A DNA stretch of 62,624 bases. Source: Petrotoga sp. 9PWA.NaAc.5.4 (GTDB lineage: Bacteria > Thermotogota > Thermotogae > Petrotogales > Petrotogaceae). The position numbers and the translations under genes were made by a program. Numbering within the stretch: the first letter of the stretch is position 1; each line of letters starts with the position of its first letter. Below, one piece after another: positions 24,643 to 33,679 of the stretch. The DNA lies in the NCBI RefSeq assembly GCF_002895485.1, contig NZ_AZRK01000002.1, positions 231,780 to 294,403 of the forward strand, given 5' to 3'. Below the pieces are notes generated by a model. The model was not told the origin of the DNA, ran no database searches, and worked only from the letters and a program-made list of their open reading frames with translations.

Positions 24643-25515
24643 ATGAAATGGGGAAAATATACTCCTTATCTTTTATTAATACCTACTTTTTTAATAATAG
24701 GAATTTTTATTTATTGGCCGGCTGTAAATTCTTTTTCATTGAGTTTTTTTAAAACTGCCCCTTTTGGTCAAAAGAAAATCTTTGTAGGCTTGCAAAATTA
24801 CATAGATCTTTTTACAAATCAAACTTATTGGAATGCCGCGAAAGTAACTTTAATATATGTAGCTTCAACTGTTGTAAGTGTAATTATATTGGGATATTTA
24901 ATAGCCCAACTGTTAGATAACAAAATATTTGGTGTAAAGATTTATCGGACAATCATATTTGTTCCTTATGCTATTTCTTTCGCTATTGGAGGAGCTTTAT
25001 GGGTTTTTATGTTAAATCCAGTAGCAGGTCATATTAATTATTTTTTATCTCAAATTACCGGAAAAAACATTAATTGGTTAAATCAAACGCCGTATGCCCT
25101 GATTTCAATAATAGTTGCTAGTATATGGAAAATGCTCCCTTTTTCGATTATATTTTATCTTGCTGGTCTTCAATCTATATCAGAGTCAATAATAGATAGC
25201 TCTATAATAGATGGAGCAAATACCTGGCAACGTATGTGGAGAATAAAATTTCCCATTCTTTCACCAATTACGTTTTATCTTGTTATTATGAATATAACTC
25301 ACTCGATGTTCGAATCTTTTGGAATCATTGATATAATGACAAAAGGAGGACCTCTTGGAAGTACAACTACTCTTATATATAAACTTTATCAAGATGCCTT
25401 CTTTTTTCAGAAAACAAGTATGGCAGCAACCGAAAGTGTCATACTTTTCATAATAATGTCTTTTATAACTTTTCTCTATTTTAGATTTGGAGAAAAAAAG
25501 GTTCACTATCAATAA
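24643..25515 (+). CDS. Carbohydrate ABC transporter permease (UgpA/MalF type)
   Basis: The 290-residue membrane protein has six hydrophobic segments. The EAA loop is atypical: it reads SISESIIDSSIIDGANTWQRMWRI, with SS where EAA is usual, but the DGA...W.R.W core is kept. It starts at ATG behind AGGAGG and sits 85 bases after the binding-protein gene across a terminator. It forms the transport channel with the next gene product. Confidence 0.9.
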   Translation: MKWGKYTPYLLLIPTFLIIGIFIYWPAVNSFSLSFFKTAPFGQKKIFVGLQNYIDLFTNQTYWNAAKVTLIYVASTVVSVIILGYLIAQLLDNKIFGVKIYRTIIFVPYAISFAIGGALWVFMLNPVAGHINYFLSQITGKNINWLNQTPYALISIIVASIWKMLPFSIIFYLAGLQSISESIIDSSIIDGANTWQRMWRIKFPILSPITFYLVIMNITHSMFESFGIIDIMTKGGPLGSTTTLIYKLYQDAFFFQKTSMAATESVILFIIMSFITFLYFRFGEKKVHYQ

Positions 25516-25529
25516 AGGAGTAGATAATA

Positions 25530-26369
25530 ATGAAGATAAGCTCAAGAAAAAGACTAAATTATTTTTTGATAGAAATATGTTTAATAGCGGTATCATTAGC
25601 AATGTTTTTACCCTTTATTCTCGCAATTTCCATGAGCTTTATGGGTCCTACAGAAGTCTATTCTTATCCGCCAAAATTTTTACCTTCAAGCTTAAATTTT
25701 CAAAATTATTTAGATGCTTTAAAACTAGTTCCTCTTGGAAAAATGTTATGGAATTCTTTGATTGTAGCTACTTTTATTACATTGGGAAAGTTAATTACCG
25801 GTACTTTGGCAGCTTTCGCCTTTTCTTCCTTTAGATTTAAAGGGAAAAACATTCTTTTTTCTACTTTGTTTATAACTCTATTTTTACCTGCAGAAACCGT
25901 TATGATATTACCTCTTTTTATGATAATGTCAAAATTTGGGTGGGTAAATACATATTGGGCTTTAATAATACCTTTTACTGCTTCAGCGACAAACACTTTT
26001 TTATTTAGACAACATTTTATGTCTATACCTCAAACTTTAGAAGATGCTGCGAAGATTGATGGTGCTACTCCTATGCAATATTTTTTCAGAATACTCATTC
26101 CTTTATCAGGGCCAATGATTGCAGGGGCGTCTATAATTAATTTTGTTTATGCTTGGAATATGTATCTTTGGCCGTTAATAGTAACAATGGATGACAGGAT
26201 GAAAACAGCACAAATTGGTGTAAAAATGCTTATTTCCGCAGAATCCACAAATAATTGGGGTGTAATAATGGCTGGTACTCTAATGGTAGCTATTCCAACA
26301 TTAATAATATTTTTCTTACTTCAAGATTTATTTGTTAAAAGTTTGGTAAGTAGTGGATTAAAAGAATAG
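25530..26369 (+). CDS. Carbohydrate ABC transporter permease (UgpE/MalG type)
   Basis: The 279-residue protein has six transmembrane segments and a good EAA motif (TLEDAAKIDGATPMQYFFRI, about residues 169-188). It lies 14 bases after its partner permease and closes the importer. As in the first importer, no ATPase gene follows, so both probably use one ATPase encoded elsewhere. The 216-base gap after it holds an 8-bp inverted repeat (GTTATATT / AATATAAC) near 26381-26408 but no U-tract, and a possible -10 box (TATAAT) at about 26440. Confidence 0.9.
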   Translation: MKISSRKRLNYFLIEICLIAVSLAMFLPFILAISMSFMGPTEVYSYPPKFLPSSLNFQNYLDALKLVPLGKMLWNSLIVATFITLGKLITGTLAAFAFSSFRFKGKNILFSTLFITLFLPAETVMILPLFMIMSKFGWVNTYWALIIPFTASATNTFLFRQHFMSIPQTLEDAAKIDGATPMQYFFRILIPLSGPMIAGASIINFVYAWNMYLWPLIVTMDDRMKTAQIGVKMLISAESTNNWGVIMAGTLMVAIPTLIIFFLLQDLFVKSLVSSGLKE

Positions 26370-26585
26370 TGAAAAGTATTGTTATATTTTTTGAGATGGA
26401 ATATAACCCCCAACGGTAAGCATAGAAGTTTTAGACGTTATGATATAATTAAATGGAAGAATAAATAGTTAAAATAGGTAATCTAAAGAAATTTTAAATT
26501 TAAGTAGATTGCAAAGTAAACCAAGATAAAATGGGAATTTTATGAATGCTAAAGCGAATATACTCAATCAAATTGGGGGAAATAA

Positions 26586-27890
26586 ATGTATAAACTTACA
26601 AAAAACAGGAATTTTAAGTATGTAAACACTAAATTTAATAAACAGTTGTATGTAACACCACTTGTAACAGATACCCATTTACATATGTTAGGTTTAGGCG
26701 AAAAATTATCTCAACCAACTTTAGAAGAGAAAAACCTTTTTGATATCAAAAAAATTTTAGAAGGACTTTTAAGCCGAACTCCAGATAAAATAATATTAAG
26801 GGGTTGGACGGAAGAATTTTCAAAACCAACTAAGTCTTTTTTGGATGAAATAACCAAAGATATTCCTATTTTATTGATAAGAAGATGTGGACATATTGCT
26901 GTCGCAAATTCTAAAGTTTTTGAAATAATTGATTTTATAGGATTAGAAAGTTATATAAATTTTGAAAAAGGTATAATTAAAGAAAAGGCAATAGATAAAT
27001 TTTATGAAATATTTGGAGCTTTCAATAATATAAAAAATAATTATGAGATTGCAAAAAAATTTTTGAAAAGTAAAGGGTATGGTTTTGTTCATTCAGATGA
27101 TTTACATGGTTTAAGTAAAGAAGATTTACCATATAAAGAAGATAAAGATTTTAATGTATACGAAAAAGTTGCTATAAAAAATTTTGAGGAACTTTTAAAG
27201 TATTATAAAGAAGGTTATTTTGATGAATTTAATTCAGTAAAAGTATATTTAGATGGCTCTTTAGGTGGTAGAACTGCTTATTTGCTCAAAAAATATAACG
27301 ATGCAGATACTTTTGGTGAAAAATTATGGAGTGATGAGGAACTAACGGAAGTTGTTAAATTTTGTGAAGATAAAAGTTTGCATTTGGCCGCTCATGCTAT
27401 AGGAGATGGAGCGATTGATCAGATTTTAAATATTTTTAAAAGATTGAAACCAAAACTGATACATAGAATTATTCATGCAGAAATTTTAAACGAAGTTCAA
27501 ATAAAAGACTTGAAAAGTTTTAATATAATTGTTGATGTACAGCCCCAGTTTATAGAATCTGATAAAGTTTTTATTAATGAGAGGTTAGGAGAAAGAATAG
27601 TGAATGCCTTTAAATTTTTTGATTTGTTTAAAAATAATATACCCCTGTTTTTTTCTTCAGATGCTCCAGTAGAAGAACCTGATTGGATTAGAGACATTGT
27701 AACGTTAAAAAATATGGGAATACCCTATGAATACTCTTTGCATCAAATTATATACGCTCCTGAATTAGTCGATAAAATAGATAGAGAATTAAGTATGGAA
27801 AATAAAGCTTTAATATTCAATGAAAATCCTTTTATAAAGATATTTAAACCAGAAATATTTAACGAAAGAGAAAAGGGTGAGGATTTTTGA
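26586..27890 (+). CDS. YtcJ-like metal-dependent amidohydrolase
   Basis: The 434-residue protein is an amidohydrolase-3/YtcJ family enzyme. Metal-site residues are visible as HxH in DTHLHMLG near residue 30, a conserved YLDGSLGGRTA, histidines in LAAHAIGDGAID and RIIHAEIL, and the aspartate in SSDAPVEEPDW. Family members hydrolyse C-N bonds of cyclic amides, formamides or N-acyl compounds; the substrate is unknown. Its end overlaps the start of an ECF vitamin-transporter S component by 4 bases, so the two are translationally coupled and probably handle the same compound. The start follows a TTGGGGG-type ribosome binding site. Confidence 0.82.
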   Translation: MYKLTKNRNFKYVNTKFNKQLYVTPLVTDTHLHMLGLGEKLSQPTLEEKNLFDIKKILEGLLSRTPDKIILRGWTEEFSKPTKSFLDEITKDIPILLIRRCGHIAVANSKVFEIIDFIGLESYINFEKGIIKEKAIDKFYEIFGAFNNIKNNYEIAKKFLKSKGYGFVHSDDLHGLSKEDLPYKEDKDFNVYEKVAIKNFEELLKYYKEGYFDEFNSVKVYLDGSLGGRTAYLLKKYNDADTFGEKLWSDEELTEVVKFCEDKSLHLAAHAIGDGAIDQILNIFKRLKPKLIHRIIHAEILNEVQIKDLKSFNIIVDVQPQFIESDKVFINERLGERIVNAFKFFDLFKNNIPLFFSSDAPVEEPDWIRDIVTLKNMGIPYEYSLHQIIYAPELVDKIDRELSMENKALIFNENPFIKIFKPEIFNEREKGEDF

Positions 27891-28654
27891 AAACAAGAAA
27901 CATAGTTATTACGGGTATATTGATTGCTTTAACTTTTGTTTTGACTTTTGCTATTAAAGTTCCCGTACCTTTCACGAGAGGATATGTACATTTGGGAGAC
28001 AGTATAATATTTATTGCGTCGATTCTATTTGGGTGGAAAGTTGGAGCGTTAGTAGGAGGATTAGGTTCTGCTCTTGCCGATTTAGTTGGGGGTTATGCTT
28101 TTTGGGCAATTCCTACTCTTATAATAAAATCAATTATGGGAGCTCTTGTTGGTTTAATTTCATATAATTATAGAAAAAAATATTCTTTGAAAAATGAGAT
28201 TTTTATTTTTTCTATAAGTGTGAGTGTGTGGATAGTGTCTATGCTTAGTATTTCATTATTTTTAAAAAATTTAGTAGCAAATTTAGCCAATACTTCTTTA
28301 GCTCAAACTTTAATTGAAGAATTAGGGTATGAAAATATAGAAGAACTATCATCTTTTTTATTGCAAGTTAGAAGTTCAATCAATATAGTTTTGATTGTTA
28401 TTCCGCTTGCCTTAACTATATTCTCTTTAACTCTGAGAAAAAGGGATTTAAAATTATTTAATTTGGGTAACATGATGGGAAGTGTTATAGCTGGTTTATG
28501 GATGGTAGTAGGTTATTTTTTGGTGGGAAGATTAATTTTAGGGAATTGGGTTATACCTATTTTTGAAATTCCATGGAATGTGATGCAGTTTTCTTTAGGA
28601 ATGATAGTAGCCTATCTTGTTTTATTAGGTATTCAAAAAACAAATATTAAATGA
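27887..28654 (+). CDS. ECF transporter substrate-binding S component
   Basis: The 255-residue membrane protein resembles ECF S components. It has about six hydrophobic segments, the N-terminal ...ALTFVLTFAIKVPVP, a loop with GYVHLGDSIIFIASILFG, and GALVGGLGSALADLVGGY, which is typical of the HmpT/riboflavin-like group. S components bind a vitamin or precursor and work with a shared EcfA/EcfT module, not present here. A hydrophobic insert between segments 4 and 5 makes it longer than the usual 180-200 residues. Translation starts at TTG 27887 behind GGTGAGG, overlapping the amidohydrolase stop codon. Confidence 0.8.
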   Translation: MKTRNIVITGILIALTFVLTFAIKVPVPFTRGYVHLGDSIIFIASILFGWKVGALVGGLGSALADLVGGYAFWAIPTLIIKSIMGALVGLISYNYRKKYSLKNEIFIFSISVSVWIVSMLSISLFLKNLVANLANTSLAQTLIEELGYENIEELSSFLLQVRSSINIVLIVIPLALTIFSLTLRKRDLKLFNLGNMMGSVIAGLWMVVGYFLVGRLILGNWVIPIFEIPWNVMQFSLGMIVAYLVLLGIQKTNIK

Positions 28655-28655
28655 A

Positions 28656-28692
28656 AAAGCCGGTTGCTTGAGGCGACCGACTTTGTTTTTTT
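28656..28692. terminator. Bidirectional terminator between ECF S component and SOD
   Basis: A 12-bp stem with one C-A mismatch (AAAGCCGGTTGC / GGCGACCGACTTT) and a short loop is flanked by A- and T-runs on both sides. It can end both convergent transcripts. Confidence 0.82.
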
Positions 28693-29302
28693 ATGCTAAT
28701 TTTTCAAAACGGTTTTCTACTTCTTTCCAATTTACCACATTCCACCATGCTTCTATGTATTCTATCCTTCTATTTTGATATTTTAAATAATATGCATGCT
28801 CCCAAACATCTAAACCTAAAATAGGTTTTAAGCCAAAAAAAATAGGATTATCTTGATTAGGTGTTGAAATTATAGACATATTGCCAAAATCATCCGTTAC
28901 TAACCAAGCCCAACCACTTCCAAATCTTGAAACTGCAGCTTTGGAGAATTCTTCTTTGAAATTCTTAAAACTTCCAAATGTTTTATCGATTTTTTCTGCT
29001 AATTTTCCAAAAGGTTTTTCTTCAACTTTTGGTCCCATGATTGTCCAAAATATTGAATGATTATAATGCCCTCCTCCGTTGTTTCTTACAGAAGTTCTTA
29101 TATCGTTAGGAATGTTGTCTAAATCTTTTAATAAGTCTTCTACATTCTTGTTTTTTAACTCAGGATGTTTTTCTAAAGCCGAATTTAAATTGTTAACATA
29201 ACCGGCATGATGCTTGCTGTAATGAATTTCCATAGTTCTTGCATCTATATAAGGTTCTAATGCATCATAGGAATAAGGTAATTTAGGTAGTTCAAATGCC
29301 AT
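28691..29302 (-). CDS. sodA: Superoxide dismutase (Fe/Mn)
   Basis: The 203-residue protein is a complete iron/manganese superoxide dismutase, converting superoxide to oxygen and hydrogen peroxide in the cytosol. The metal ligands are present: H in [10 protein letters not shown] in GHYNHSIFW, and D and H in [15 protein letters not shown]. The GGGHYN segment is closest to the Mn or cambialistic type, but metal use cannot be decided here. It stands alone with its own promoter and a perfect palindrome at the expected transcription start. Most Thermotogota are strict anaerobes that rely on superoxide reductase and lack this enzyme, which makes horizontal acquisition plausible. Confidence 0.95.
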   Translation of the reverse strand: MAFELPKLPYSYDALEPYIDARTMEIHYSKHHAGYVNNLNSALEKHPELKNKNVEDLLKDLDNIPNDIRTSVRNNGGGHYNHSIFWTIMGPKVEEKPFGKLAEKIDKTFGSFKNFKEEFSKAAVSRFGSGWAWLVTDDFGNMSIISTPNQDNPIFFGLKPILGLDVWEHAYYLKYQNRRIEYIEAWWNVVNWKEVENRFEKLA

Positions 29303-29329
29303 ATTGACACCTCCACTTGAAATTAATTC

Positions 29330-29380
29330 CGATAAAATTTATCGTATTTAAATTATAGCATATTTTTATTCTAAAAGCAA
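29330..29380 (-). promoter_or_regulatory. Promoter and palindromic operator of superoxide dismutase
   Basis: Minus-strand TTGCTT (29375-29380), 17 bases, TATAAT (29352-29357). The perfect palindrome CGATAAAATTTATCG (29330-29344) covers the expected transcription start. A half-site with the same flank (TTTATCGTATTTT) recurs near 29496-29508, towards the divergent gene. The regulator is unknown; a PerR/Fur-like or redox repressor would fit. Confidence 0.7.
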
Positions 29381-29463
29381 CACTTTTTGAAAAAATATTT
29401 GATAACTTCAATTAGTCTTAAAAAAACTTTTAAATCTACCAAAAATAATATGTTATAATAATC

Positions 29464-29493
29464 TTTGATAATATTTTAAAGTAATTTATCAAA
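29464..29493. promoter_or_regulatory. Inverted repeat before the metallophosphoesterase gene
   Basis: TTTGATAA and TTATCAAA form perfect 8-bp arms 14 bases apart in the divergent region between the SOD and metallophosphoesterase genes. It follows a TATAAT at about 29452-29457 with a weak -35. It may be an operator; nothing else is recognised in the rest of this gap. Confidence 0.35.
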
Positions 29494-29589
29494 TGTTTAT
29501 CGTATTTTAGGAATAAGTATTTTTAAAAAAGATAGAATTTTGATTTTGAGTATACGTTTAACCTAAATATTTAAAAAGGCGAGGTATTT

Positions 29590-30759
29590 ATGAAAGTTTA
29601 TTTAAGTGATCTTCATATAGGTCTAGGTAACGAATCGGACGATTTTATATATGACGATCGATTAATAAAATTACTTGACGAATTGCAAAAAGAAAAGACT
29701 GAAATGTATATAGTGGGAGATTTTTTAGAGTTAACTAATCTAATTAACGATGGTTATATGGCAAACACAGCGAATGAATATGCTAATAACTTCGACGTTT
29801 CTTTGATAGACGAAATATTTAAAAGCCATGAAAAATTAATAAATACTTTTAAAAATTTTTCAAAAAAAAATAGAGTTTATTATATTGTTGGAAATCATGA
29901 TTATTATGTTCTTTTGAACCATAAAATAAAAGAAAAAATAAAAGAGAATTTTGAAAATTGTGAAATTTTGCCTTTTTATTATGATGAAGAATTGAAACTT
30001 TTTGTAATTCATGGTAATCAATTTGATCCTGTAAATAGATTAAATCAAGATGAAGAAGGGAGTTTAATTCCTTCTTTTAGTGAGTATATGAACAAGTATA
30101 TTAATTATAATTTTGCAAATATAGCTATTAAAATCCTTCCTAAAGAGCTTTTCTCGGATTATCAAAATATATATCCACAGTTGGATGTTTTTAAATGGTT
30201 AGATTATATAAAAAACAAATATGAATTAAGTTATGATTTAAAGAATCAATGGATTGAAACATTTACTCAAATGATTAAGACGGACCAGGTGAAAAAATGG
30301 ATGAAAATTAATTATCCTGGAATCAATGTATTGTCAAATATTTTTGTAAACAGAGTAGGTGGCATTAAATTAGGAGAATCGATTGTAAGAATAGGGATGT
30401 TTTTCAGAAGTTTAAGAAATTCTAATTCTTTATTGATGAAGGCACAAAAACTTTTAGATGAAAATTTTTTTATCCCGAAAAATTATTTACTTGGCTTTTA
30501 TGATAAAGACATATCTTTTTCAGAGGGAGATATTAATTCGATGGTGATGGGACATAATCATAGAGCTTCTTTTAATATAATATCCAACGGAGCAGGGAAA
30601 AAATTTTATGCTAACACAGGGACTTGGAAGTTTATGGTGAATAGAAACTTTGGCATTAATAAGAATGAATTTGTTAAAAGAAAGCTAATTTCTTATTTAG
30701 TAATAACTGAAAAAAATAAAAAAATCATTGCTAAATTAATTAAAGAAGAAGCTTATTAA
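29590..30759 (+). CDS. Calcineurin-like metallophosphoesterase
   Basis: The 389-residue protein carries all metallophosphoesterase blocks: DLHIG (residues 6-10), GDFLEL, GNHDYY, HGNQFDP and the late GHNHRA. It is a two-metal phosphohydrolase. The arrangement resembles UDP-2,3-diacylglucosamine hydrolase-like and YkuE-like proteins, but it is longer, with a helical insert of about 130 residues between the fourth and last blocks. The substrate is unknown. It starts at ATG after GGCGAGG and stands alone, divergent from superoxide dismutase. Confidence 0.85.
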   Translation: MKVYLSDLHIGLGNESDDFIYDDRLIKLLDELQKEKTEMYIVGDFLELTNLINDGYMANTANEYANNFDVSLIDEIFKSHEKLINTFKNFSKKNRVYYIVGNHDYYVLLNHKIKEKIKENFENCEILPFYYDEELKLFVIHGNQFDPVNRLNQDEEGSLIPSFSEYMNKYINYNFANIAIKILPKELFSDYQNIYPQLDVFKWLDYIKNKYELSYDLKNQWIETFTQMIKTDQVKKWMKINYPGINVLSNIFVNRVGGIKLGESIVRIGMFFRSLRNSNSLLMKAQKLLDENFFIPKNYLLGFYDKDISFSEGDINSMVMGHNHRASFNIISNGAGKKFYANTGTWKFMVNRNFGINKNEFVKRKLISYLVITEKNKKIIAKLIKEEAY

Positions 30760-30874
30760 AAAAATTTATAAGTAAAATTGTTTGTTAAATTTTACATAAA
30801 TGAGAATGATTAAAAAAGTTAATATAATATAATTTGTTAGATAAAATTAAAAACTGGTCAGAGGAGGTAGAAGC

Positions 30875-33538
30875 ATGTCTAAAAAATATGTATATGTTTG
30901 GAATAAAAACAAAGTAGAAGGAAATGCGAAGATGAAAGATATTTTAGGCGGAAAAGGTGCTAATTTAGCAGAAATGGCATCGTTGGGTTTACCGGTTCCT
31001 CCAGGATTTACAATCTCAACAGAGGTTTGTAAATATTATTGGGAAAACGGTAAGAAGTTTCCGGAAGGTTTGAAAGACGATGTAGAAAAAGCAATGAAAG
31101 AATTGGAAGAAGTTACAGGCAAAAAATTTGGGGATCCTAATAATCCTTTGTTAGTATCCGTAAGATCTGGAGCGGCAGTTTCAATGCCAGGTATGATGGA
31201 TACTATATTGAATTTAGGGCTTAATGACGATTCTGTAGAAGGTTTGGCAAAACAGACTAACAACGAAAGATTTGCATGGGATTCTTATAGGAGATTCATC
31301 CAAATGTTTGGAGATGTTGCGTTAGGAATCGCCCACGAAAAGTTTGAAGAAAATTTAAATAAGGTAAAAACTCAAAAAGGTGTAAAACAAGACATAGAAT
31401 TGGATGCAAACGACCTTAAAAAGGTCGTGGAGTTGTATAAAAAATTATATGAAGAAGAAGGTAAAGAATTTCCTCAAGATCCTATGGAACAACTTTGGAT
31501 CTCTATAGAAGCTGTTTTTGGAAGTTGGAACAATCCGCGTGCAATTAAATATAGGCAAATCAATAATTTGGATAATCGAGGATTGCTTGGAACAGCGGTA
31601 AATGTTGTTGCAATGGTTTTCGGAAATATGGGTGAAGATAGCGGTACAGGTGTTGCTTTTACAAGAGATCCTAACACTGGGGAGAAAAAGTATTATGGTG
31701 AATTTCTTACAAATGCTCAAGGAGAAGATGTTGTTGCTGGAATTAGAACTCCAGAGAGTTTAGAAGAACTTAAAAATATTAATCCAGGTGTTTATAATCA
31801 ACTAATAGAAGTTATGAATAATTTAGAAAAACATTTTAGAGATATGCAGGATGTAGAATTTACAATCGAAAAAGGCAAACTTTATATTCTTCAAACAAGA
31901 AGCGGTAAGAGAACTGCTGCGGCTGCAGTTAAAATTGCTGTAGATATGGTAAAGGAAGGGTTAATAAATAAAGAAGAAGCTGTTATGAGAGTAAGGCCAG
32001 AAGATATCGAAAAGCTTTTGCATCCGGTTTTTGATCCCGAGGAATTAAAAAAGGCACAATATATTGGTAAAGGCCTTCCTGCATCTCCTGGTGCTGCTAC
32101 AGGTAAGGTTGTTTTTAGTGCTGAAGATGCTGAGAAAAAAGTAAAAGAAGGTGAAAAAGTAATCCTTGCAAGACCAGAAACATCTCCTGAAGACGTTGGT
32201 GGTATGAACGTTGCAGAAGGGATTTTAACATCTCGTGGTGGAATGACTTCACATGCTGCAGTTGTTGCAAGAGGTATGGGTAAAACAGCCGTTGTTGGTG
32301 CTGAAGACATAGCAATAGACTTAAAAAATAAAGTTATAAGATCTAATGGTGTAGTAATTAAAGAAGGTGAATGGATTTCAATAGATGGTAACGAAGGGAA
32401 AGTATACGCTGGGAAAATAAAAACTGTAAGACCTCAAGGATTGTCTGGCGCAATTTCTGAATTACTTAGTTATGCTGACGAAGTTTCCGATTTGGGAGTA
32501 CGTGCTAATGCTGACGTTCCAAGAGATGCGAAAGTCGCCAGAGAATTTGGAGCGCAAGGAATAGGGTTGTGTAGAACCGAACATATGTTCTTTGGCCCCG
32601 AAAGAATTAACAAAATGAGAAGAATGATTGTTTCAAAAACTGAAGAACAAAGAAGAGCGGCTTTGGAAGAATTACTTCCTTTCCAAAGATCGGATTTCAA
32701 AGGTTTATTTGAAGAGATGGAAGGATTTTCTGTTACGATAAGACTTTTAGATCCTCCACTTCATGAGTTTGTTCCAGAAACCGACGAACAGATTAAAGAA
32801 GTAGCAAAAAGCTTAGGGATTAGCGAAGAAGAGTTAAGACAAACTGTGAAGGAATTGGAAGAATTTAACCCAATGATGGGACACAGAGGTGTAAGGTTAG
32901 CAATAACTTACCCAGAAATAGCAGAGATGCAAACTAAAGCTATTATTTTAGCTGCAATAGATATAGTAAAAGAAGGGAAAAAAGTTCAGCCAGAAATAAT
33001 GATTCCAGTTGTTGGAAGCGTTAAAGAACTTACTATCTTAAAAGAGTCTATTAAACAAATAGCAGATCAATTAATAAAAGAAAATAACGTGGATTTAGAA
33101 TATAAGGTTGGAACAATGATAGAAGTTCCAAGAGCTTGCGTAGTAGCAGATCAAATTGGTGCAGAAGCAGATTTCTTTAGCTTTGGAACAAATGATTTAA
33201 CGCAATTGAGTTTAGGATTTTCAAGGGATGACTATGGTAAATTTATAGGAGATTATTTGGCAAAGGGAATATACGAAAAGGATCCTTTCCAACAAATAGA
33301 TAGAGAAGGTGTAGGTAAGTTAATAAAACTTGCTTTAGACGGAGGAAGAGCTGCAAATCCAAAATTAAAAGTTGGAATATGTGGGGAACATGGAGGAGAT
33401 CCAGAATCTATTGAATTCGCTCATTTAGTAGGATTAGATTATGTAAGCTGTTCGCCTTACAGGGTTCCGGTAGCAAGGTTAGCTGCGGCTCAAGCAGCTG
33501 TAAAATACAAAAGAGGAAAGAAAGTAAATTATCAATAA
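30875..33538 (+). CDS. ppdK: Pyruvate, phosphate dikinase
   Basis: This 887-residue enzyme interconverts pyruvate, ATP and phosphate with phosphoenolpyruvate, AMP and diphosphate, linking glycolysis and gluconeogenesis in the cytosol. The domain order is an N-terminal nucleotide-binding domain (GGKGANLAEMASLGLPVPPGF near residue 30), the phosphohistidine domain (GGMTSHAAVVARGMGK, catalytic histidine near 460) and the PEP/pyruvate TIM barrel, ending with FGTNDLTQ and CGEHGGDP. Length and motifs match the clostridial enzyme. It starts at ATG behind GAGGAGG and ends in a strong terminator. It would use pyruvate made by the proposed sulfolactate lyase, but is also central in these fermenters anyway. 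Confidence 0.97.
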   Translation: MSKKYVYVWNKNKVEGNAKMKDILGGKGANLAEMASLGLPVPPGFTISTEVCKYYWENGKKFPEGLKDDVEKAMKELEEVTGKKFGDPNNPLLVSVRSGAAVSMPGMMDTILNLGLNDDSVEGLAKQTNNERFAWDSYRRFIQMFGDVALGIAHEKFEENLNKVKTQKGVKQDIELDANDLKKVVELYKKLYEEEGKEFPQDPMEQLWISIEAVFGSWNNPRAIKYRQINNLDNRGLLGTAVNVVAMVFGNMGEDSGTGVAFTRDPNTGEKKYYGEFLTNAQGEDVVAGIRTPESLEELKNINPGVYNQLIEVMNNLEKHFRDMQDVEFTIEKGKLYILQTRSGKRTAAAAVKIAVDMVKEGLINKEEAVMRVRPEDIEKLLHPVFDPEELKKAQYIGKGLPASPGAATGKVVFSAEDAEKKVKEGEKVILARPETSPEDVGGMNVAEGILTSRGGMTSHAAVVARGMGKTAVVGAEDIAIDLKNKVIRSNGVVIKEGEWISIDGNEGKVYAGKIKTVRPQGLSGAISELLSYADEVSDLGVRANADVPRDAKVAREFGAQGIGLCRTEHMFFGPERINKMRRMIVSKTEEQRRAALEELLPFQRSDFKGLFEEMEGFSVTIRLLDPPLHEFVPETDEQIKEVAKSLGISEEELRQTVKELEEFNPMMGHRGVRLAITYPEIAEMQTKAIILAAIDIVKEGKKVQPEIMIPVVGSVKELTILKESIKQIADQLIKENNVDLEYKVGTMIEVPRACVVADQIGAEADFFSFGTNDLTQLSLGFSRDDYGKFIGDYLAKGIYEKDPFQQIDREGVGKLIKLALDGGRAANPKLKVGICGEHGGDPESIEFAHLVGLDYVSCSPYRVPVARLAAAQAAVKYKRGKKVNYQ

Positions 33539-33567
33539 TAAACATTATTTAATATAATTGAAGAGGA

Positions 33568-33594
33568 ACGGGGAGACTTCTCCCCGTTTTTTTG
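33568..33594 (+). terminator. Rho-independent terminator of ppdK
   Basis: ACGGGGAGA / TCTCCCCGT form a compact GC-rich stem followed by seven Ts. Confidence 0.93.
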
Positions 33595-33617
33595 ATTTAG
33601 TGCATTTTTAGATTTGA

Positions 33618-33646
33618 TTGACAACTTTTCTTTAATATGTTAAAAT
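33618..33646 (+). promoter_or_regulatory. Promoter of metF
   Basis: Consensus TTGACA (33618-33623), 17-base spacer, TAAAAT (33641-33646), about 30 bases before the metF start codon. Confidence 0.85.
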
Positions 33647-33679
33647 TGAAAAAACATTTACATTTTTAGGAGTAAAAAA

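Noticed and set aside
31445-32700. Several antisense open frames within ppdK
   Set aside because: They are shadows of a highly conserved enzyme gene with low-complexity translations and no start signals.
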